A DNA stretch of 64,000 nt, taken from Aquila chrysaetos chrysaetos (taxonomy: Eukaryota > Chordata > Aves > Accipitriformes > Accipitridae). A program made the position numbers and the translations under genes. Below the pieces are notes generated by a model that was given only the letters and a program-made list of their open reading frames with translations, was not told the origin of the DNA and did not search any database. The stretch covers positions 3,720,001-3,784,000 of the forward strand of contig NC_044010.1 in NCBI RefSeq assembly GCF_900496995.4. The letters are read 5' to 3'. Shown here one piece after another: positions 34,933-64,000 of this stretch (its first letter is position 1; every line of letters begins with the position of its first letter).

Positions 34933-37900
34933 ACTGCACTCCAACGCTGTCAGAGGAGTTTCTAGCACTTCTGCAAAAGCATGTTTAAGAAAGGGCAGTA
35001 AATGCCAAGAAAAAGATTACAGTGCTATAGCAGTAGGAGGAAAAAAGGATAAGACCATGCCAGCACAAGAGGAGCCGAAAGGAGAGGCAGCTGAGCAGGA
35101 GAAATGCCAAAGGAAAATCATAGCCTGAGCAGAGGCTGAGAGTAGACTCAGAAGGAGCTACAACGCCGAAGGGACTGCGGCTGGTGAAAAAACCCACACG
35201 AGAGCAGCTGAGTAAGAAACAAGGAGCAGCGAAAGAACAGCAAGCACAACAGACTGATCCCAATCTCCTGTGCTGCCTGTTGCCTTGCTGAAGGGACTGA
35301 GCGTAACACGCAGCCAAGGAACTGGAGACCACCGTGGGGTGGAGGATGGCATGGGGGAGAGAGGGAAAAGTGGTGTCTGGAAAAAAGCAGCAGTGTTTTC
35401 CCTACATGCTTTCTTTATTTTTTCTTTCAACGCCAAAACCAGTAACTAGAAGCTCTTTAATTGGGAATAAATTAAATGGATTAAAATTTCCCAACTCAAA
35501 ACTTTTTATGGCCCCCCAAAAGTCACATCCTCAACCGAGGTTAGTATAAAATTAAGGGCTTCTGGCCCTTCTAAAAGCAAACAGTACACACAGGAAAATC
35601 CATGTTCTAAGTGTGTAATTATGCTGCTCCTTCAAAAGCTTAAGTCTTTAAATTTAAAAGGCCTTTAAGAAAAACTTAAAAAAAAGAAGGAAGACTTGTG
35701 GTCTTTAAGTTATGGATTCCCACATAAATAAAAGGAAATATTTTGTAGTTTCTTAAAAATCAATTAAATACAAAATTGACAAGAAAGCTCAACATAAAGA
35801 GGTAGCTTAAAAAAATCAAAGTATTATTAGATTCAGGAAGGAAAGGTAGTGCAATAAAAGTATCCATATGAAAAATATACTTCCAATTTCTACATGACTT
35901 ACTCAACTTTTAACAACAACAAAATAAAGTTTGGATTAGACTTTGGGGAGTGACAAAGATCAAATACTTGAAACCAGTCTTTTAGAGGCATATGTAAAAT
36001 CACAACCACAATAAATTCTTTTATCACAAATTGCCCAGCAGTTTTCTGCTCTATAACAATTTTCATCAGTGTCTGCAACACTGATATTTTTTTTTTCCCC
36101 CGACAAACTAACATGAGAAATGCCTGTCTCCCAATCAAGTTTCCATCATTTAAAAACATTTTGTTTGAACACAGCTGTGCCAGATAACTCTCATCGGACA
36201 TCTTTAAGTAAATGTAACTTTCAATATTGGCAAAGGTTTTCTTACTGCCATACTTTCTGCCTGCCTCCTGACAAAGTAGGTATAATACGAGCACCTCAGA
36301 TGTGTTGGAGGGAGGCAGTAACATGCATGCTAAAGACCTGCTTCCTCTACAAACCTTTTGTAAATAAGGGTGGGCAAGTACTTATTTAAACATACTCCCT
36401 TCTATAAGTTTGCTGTATGAGAGGACCCTGACACCCCACGGTCCCGCTTCCTTCTACATACACGCTGGAGAAAGATTATTTCTTTTAAACTCTTCTTCTG
36501 GGGGCAGCCAGCTCTTGCTGCATAAACATTTAGCCATCTGCCTATTTACTGACTGGCAAACAAGCAGCCATGATAGGGCTGACTTGCAGTGAATTCTAGT
36601 TGCAATAGGGATTTAAACTCTAGACATTATTATTTAGTAATACCTCAAACAGACTGTGCATTTTACAGAAATCTGCTAGATCCTATGAAGCTCCAGGCAA
36701 GCTGTTATTAGCAATGCTCGTTTGTAAGGCTGATGAATGAACTAACAAATTCCAATGTGCAGTTTTTAACCAGGTTTTATCAGTCTTAGAGTAAGCTTTG
36801 ACACTTCCAACTCAGAAGCAAACAGACTCTGCAGATTTCTCTATAATGGCTACATGGTATAAATGCTGCATGTTCTACAAAACCTACACTTTATCTTAAA
36901 TCCTTCATTTAATTTCTTTGGTTTCCCAGAAACAAAAGCTACTTAAGTGAACTGAGCAATGAAAGACAAGCAAAAGTAACTCCCTTTCTGTCCCCTAAAG
37001 CTCTGGAGATGCTTGTAAATACCAGTTTTAGCAGGTTGCATGGAAGAATTCCAAATGAATGCAACTAGAACTAGTTTTGGACCTTTGCTTTCCAGCAAAA
37101 ACTGTCTTTGGCACTTATATAATCCAATTCCATGATGTTACTTTACACACAGTCCCGTATCAAGTTGACCGAGGAAATTAAAGACAACTTTTGTAAAACA
37201 GGCACTTTAAATTAGAACAGAAAAATCTGCTCCCCATTAGGCAATACAGGAGCTTTTTTCAGAATGACAGAAACAGCAAGTAGTACCAAGAATAACATGA
37301 GAGAGTTCAGTGAATTCAGACTATCAGGGTGAAAGTTTTATCCAGCTCTATTAGACTTAAATAACAGTAGCACCTGGAAAATCTGAAGGCTACAATAGAC
37401 TGGACAAGGCATTAAAAATACATAGCATGGAAAAAATTCTGTATAAGTTTGTTCACCCTCCAATTCTACAGTTAGATCTGTCACAGGTTTTCTTATGTAC
37501 GTATCTTTCTTCCACTTAATATATCTCGTAGTAAGATACAAGCAACAAGACTCAAAATACAGCTATACCCTAAGTCTCCCATTTGGTAAACAGCTGAATA
37601 TAGACATTTCTGACACAGGCATTAAATGTGTCAGGCCAGACTAACTTCCACCATCAAATGACAGCACTGCTCTTGGGCTTTTCTGACATACTTACTGCAA
37701 GGCTCAACTTGCATGCACAGATGCCTAGATTCAGCTGTGTCAAAGAGCATGATCAAAGAAGCTCTAACAGGGTGGGAAAAGGTATACATAGCACACCATC
37801 CTTCAGCTAAAACAAAATACTAACCAAATCTGCATTTGGTGATTATGCGGAAGACTCAGGAACAAGAGTTTTAGCTCAAATGTTTCCATTAACACACTCT

Positions 37901-40900
37901 AGGAAAAGTAAGTTTGTTCCTCACTTTCCCCTCTTCCTAGTAGGAACAAAAACATTCTCTTGCAAATGGCTTTTATACACTTAGGTGAAATAGGCTGGAA
38001 AATGTACAGCTTAACTGCATTCCCCATGGTTCTGCAAAGGATATTCTGCTAGCCTCTGTACATCCATACAGTCTGGAAACCCTGGCATGGATTATGCACT
38101 GTGAGCAGAGGAACATGTAGCTGCAATCCTTAAAGCCTTGACTGTAACAAAGGTGGCAATTAGCTACAACCTGCTCCGTGTTAATTAGGTGTCTCTGGAG
38201 AGATGTGGACATGTTCTTCACTCAGGACCCCGACCTGAACACCAAGTCACCTGTGGCCCTCCTTAAACACAGAACTTCTAAGTTTCTGGTGTGTCAGGGA
38301 GTCTCTGAACAGCACTTCCCCAATCCCTAAATGGGGAGCACTAGCTTTGTTTTCAGGGGAAGTAGTTTAAAAAATAAACTTGTCAAATCACTTCCCTATT
38401 CTATTCTCTTCAGCCTATCAAGAATAGCCAGGTAGTAAATTCCTTTTAGAAGGCCGAAGTATCACTTCACAAGAAGTTGTGTGACAAAAATGCATCAAAT
38501 AAGTCTCATCTTCCTATCTTTCTAAAGGCAAATTAAGTGATGACCAGTTATACAGCATTCTCCAAAAGAGGGCTTTACAAATTTTAATGATTTCAGTGAC
38601 ATGCCATTTCATAGAAAAGCTGAGTCCAAAAGAAAACCTAAGTCTTCCACATTTTATATGGATCAGAAGAAATGTTTCATCACTGAAGTAGTAGTGCTGA
38701 ACAAAGCTGACATTAAAAAGGAAATCATGAAACTAGTGTCCCCAGTAAGACAGCCTGGAACCGATGCTAGCTCTGAAAGGAGAAGCTTGAAGTCAACACA
38801 AGCAGCTAGAAGGGTATTTCCACCCAATGGCTACTATCTTGTGTTTTCACTTACCCTTGCCCTAAAGTGTTTCTGTTGAATCCTCTATTCTTTCGACTCC
38901 CTCCAGCTGATTCTCCTCCTTGCTGTCTCACATGACCTATCACTCTCCTTCACTCCTAGCTGTATTCAAGCATCACTTGTGAGGTCCCCAGATAGCAAAA
39001 TCCTAAACATACCTCACCTGAGACAGTATTAAGATCTGACTAATCAGCACCATGGGAAAGCCTCTCTCATCTCTAGCATAATCCCACTAAGTGAGCTGGC
39101 TGAAAAAAATGACAGCTACAAAACCAAAGGAATCCAGGGATGGAGTTCCCATCTTAGGGGTAGGTATCCTAGTGCCTGCACAATACAAAAACCAACTAAC
39201 AGTATAGGCTGCTTAGTATACAAAGCTACTCTAGCAAAAAACATGGGTAAGGTAGTCATACTTCACTCAACTAAAGCAAGGATGTTGGGTCTCAGACTCT
39301 TCGCATTACAGTATGTCATAAACTGTGGTATGTCTAGTATTGTATTAGCCTCTGCTCTCCAGTAGCTCCTCAGGGCAAGCTTACTGCCCAAACACTGAGA
39401 TCTATTAACTGGGCCTAGGCAGACTGCTTACATATAACTTCAAATTCACAAGTTCTCTCTGACCTTCTCACTTGGGCTTCCAAGTAACATGGTTGTGAGA
39501 CCCATAATAGCAGGCACTGTTCAAATGAAGAACTTCTGCTTAGCAGCAATGCTCCATCTGGATACAGAAAATGGTGACCACATAGGCTACAAAACACTGT
39601 GCAGCATCTCTCCCCAGCGAATGTTGCATATAGCACAAGTATCTCAATATTATAAAGCATTACACTCTATGGGTAAGAAAAAAGTGATTCTACAGGTTTC
39701 TGTATCAGAAGGCCAGTTCTTATAAAACAAAACTCTCCGAAAAGAAACTTAATGCACTTAATGGATTTGGACTTCAGAACACAAAGAGGAAGAGCAAGTA
39801 ATTGTAAGAAGCCTGATACTACATTGCTGAGCTCTTCCTGGAGGCATTGTCTCCTATAAAACTTGTGAATTAACTGGCCAGGGAAAGTAACAATAGAGAG
39901 TTCCTATGGTTGACAAAAAAGATGCTGCCCTTTAAAATTCCAAAGGTGCAAACACAGGACAGATTCAAGGTTTAAAAAAAGAGCAGCAACTTTTATGAAA
40001 AAAAATTGCTGATGCTTTCTTCACTCTTGTTTTCACAATTTTACATATGTATACTTATGATATAAAAGTGCATGAGTGGAGAAATAAGTTTAATTATAAG
40101 TTGAAGACTGCCACAAAATGCAGCTCAGGTCCTGCAGAGAGTGATCTCCTCCACCCGAATCATTACAGCATCCTACTGTTCTAATGAAAATTATGCTGAG
40201 GTGTCCCATGGCATGACCAGGGTTGCCAGTAGCAGATAATGACAGGAAGACTATGGAGAGAAGGCGGCTAACAGTTCCTGTCTGCCTCTCAAGTGACTTA
40301 CTCAACTTACCATTCAAAGAGGGACAGAGGCAGCAAACACCTAAGAGAACCTGTTGGGTCTTGGCAGCATGTTAATACCATCAGGCTTACCACTGTTTGC
40401 TTCTAAGCAAACAGGTTTTATTTATTTAGAAGCCATCAGCAACAAAAAGTCAGTTTTCTGCTGTCCATAATTCAAAATGTGAATGCAAAATTTAAAAAAA
40501 TTCTTTGAACAAATAGATTCAACCTTTCCAAGTACCTTATTTGGAGCAATTTTCTTGCATACAGAAGGGCCAAATAAGGCAGAAAGACTACCTGGCTGCA
40601 TTTAAAAGTGCCCTGCCACAGCTACAACAACTATTCAACAGTCTGGAAAAAACAAAGTGAAGACTGCAGGCTGGAATTCTTCTAGTGAAGCTCTTAACGC
40701 AGATGAAAATCACAACAATACTGACACATTGTCCATAGGGACTGAAGTTTCCAACTTTGCTCACAGTCAATGCCTGGATCAAGTCCAGGCCAAGTGGGAG
40801 TACTGCATGTGTGAATCTGCAGTCTCTGGGCTGCCCTCTGCACCAACCAGGGTAGTTGCACTTTGCTCAGCATTACAGTTCCCAGTGAACAAAGTTCAAG

Positions 40901-41454
40901 CAGCTAGCTGCAACAAACTTCTGATGCTGTTTACTTTCCTTTCCTTTCAGAGTAAAGGAGCTTCCCAGTTTACCCAGAAACTACTCAGCAGTCAACTTTT
41001 AGGTATTTTGGGTTTTTTTGGGGTTTTTTTTTGTTTTTTTTTTTTTTAATCCAGTTTTTTTACTTTAACATCCACAAAAATGGCTAGCAAGCCTAACAAT
41101 ATACTTGCTGCCATTGTGTGGCACTTTGCTAGGAACTCCAAGTATAAAGACTAACAAATATTTTATGGAAATCAATCTTAAATAGAATGCCACAGGTTAG
41201 AGGATGAAGATGACAATGTAATCAAGAAAACTGAATCCTTGTAAGGCCTCATCTTTGTAGCTGGAACATTTCATATGTTCATGTTTCATATTTCAAGATT
41301 CCAAATCCCTCTAATGAAGCACTTACAGAAAGTTCAGTATAATCAGGAGAGTGAAGTTGTCTTCCTCAATATGGTCAAGTAACCAAGTGCTTGAACAAGC
41401 ACCTGGTAAAGAAACAGGTAACCAAATTCTGTTTCAAAGAGGTTTGCCTTTTTT
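34933..41454. other. Intergenic, AT-rich flank downstream of SLC22A15
   Basis: No coding gene is evident. The DNA is AT-rich, with a G/T homopolymer block at 41003-41047. Further AATAAA motifs on the minus strand (for example near 35416) leave open a longer SLC22A15 3' UTR than the one proposed here. Confidence 0.5.
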
Positions 41455-42566
41455 TTTTTTTTTTAAATGAGAACTTTATTTACACACAAGATTTTAAAAT
41501 AAATACTAGCAGCTTCCTGGCAATAACCCCCAAAATGTAACAGCAACCCATAGTTGCTCTTACCACTTCAGAGTTAAGTTTCTTCCAGAAATAAAGACAC
41601 AGATAGGTCCACAAAAATGAGCTATATATTCTAACACACATCTCACACACACAGTATGTGATAAATAACTCACCTATGTCCCACCCATGAAACTATATCC
41701 TTCACATAATTATTTCACTGCACAGAGAAGTTGTGGAGCTTCAATATTTATGGCAAAGTGAGGACAAGGTAAAAGTAGGCAAAGCTATAAACAGCAGTGC
41801 TGAGATGTGGGGAACATGTGGCAAATGTATGCATAAGACAGCCCAAGAAAATGCTCAGTGGATGAAAAGGGGAAAAAAAAAAAATCAGTAATGCCCTTTA
41901 TGTCTGCAGGCTTTATGGTTGTTCTTTTCTGTAGTCCCTCCTCCTGGCCTCCCATTATCACTAAGTTAATGCACATGACTAACCAGCTGCACCCTGTAAC
42001 TTTATACAGGTGTCTATGTGCAGATAGAGAAACCTTATGTTCATAGTTGCCTCTCCCCTATTCAATACGCAGAAACCATTTTAACATACAGTTTCAGGAA
42101 TTTGTTCCCACTGGAGTAGCACACAGCACATTGTGACCACTTTCACTCTACAGAAAGAGAACAGCGCATGTTTTCCAGTTTATCAATTTGTACTGAATCA
42201 AAATCAACGACCTTGAAAATAAAATACAAGCATGTGCATTGATGAGCTGTCCAAATCTGTCTAAGCCTAAGTAATTTCCTAGGCTTCAGAAATACATGAT
42301 CCCACCCTTGCTGTCTCACCTGGCTTCAAATGCAGTCCATGCACTGTCATTCTGAACCACAAGAATTTGAACAGCTGTCTCATATGGAGAGCATCAGTGG
42401 TGTAATTAGTCTGAACAGTACTCAAACCCCTCTCCTCGTCAGGAAAAACACAAGCACTTGCCCAATTACATTCCCTGACAGGTGAGGTCCCTAGTACTCA
42501 TCCAGTCGGTCCAGCTGTAAGACAAGTAAGAAAAGGCATAAAATAGGCCAGTGTTTCTTCTTTTCA
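41455..42566 (-). other. SLC22A15: Probable SLC22A15 3' UTR
   Basis: This is the sequence after the SLC22A15 stop codon, running to a consensus AATAAA about 1.1 kb downstream. No coding potential or repeat family is seen. The exact end is inferred from the poly(A) signal alone. Confidence 0.5.
41475..41480 (-). promoter_or_regulatory. Candidate SLC22A15 poly(A) signal, AATAAA
   Basis: On the minus strand, AATAAA is followed 11 bases later by a genomic run of A (T run at about 41449-41464 on the plus strand). The spacing suits polyadenylation. However, the templated A run also resembles the end of a retroposed transcript, so the signal could belong to an inserted copy. Confidence 0.45.

Positions 42567-64000
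<21,434 letters not shown>

Overview
This is an ordinary vertebrate nuclear locus, most likely from a bird. Three things point that way: compact GT-AG introns, several CR1 LINE fragments that are 5'-truncated as is typical of birds and other reptiles, and a solo LTR opening with a TG-CCTGGTTTCAGCTGGGA-type end that I associate with bird (probably Neoaves) genomes. The species call is inference. No bacterial, phage or CRISPR features are present.

Two protein-coding genes lie head-to-tail on the minus strand. The right-hand gene (63934-42567, running off the right edge) is SLC22A15, an organic zwitterion/cation transporter of the major facilitator superfamily. Eleven coding exons are in the window and give about 468 C-terminal residues. 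The left-hand gene (21996-6694) is MAB21L3, complete in six coding exons (363 codons plus stop). The order and orientation SLC22A15 -> MAB21L3 match the human chromosome 1p13 neighbourhood as I recall it, so this is conserved synteny. The genes are neighbours only; nothing suggests shared function or regulation.

Layout: 1-3904 flank with no recognised gene; 3905-5450 degenerate CR1; 5451-6693 MAB21L3 3' flank/3' UTR; 6694-22132 MAB21L3; 22133-41455 intergenic DNA with simple repeats and one CR1 tail; 41455-42566 probable SLC22A15 3' UTR; 42567-64000 SLC22A15, whose introns carry two CR1 fragments and one antisense solo LTR.

All 15 complete introns in the two models obey GT-AG, and codon phases join exactly across every junction, so the exon models are strong. 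Family assignments rest on remembered human protein sequences; no database search was run. I found no previously undescribed system. The leftovers worth checking are the missing acidic pair in MAB21L3, an exon-like antisense ORF near 17.4-17.6 kb, a 38-base hairpin at 17.8 kb, and the antisense LTR inside SLC22A15.
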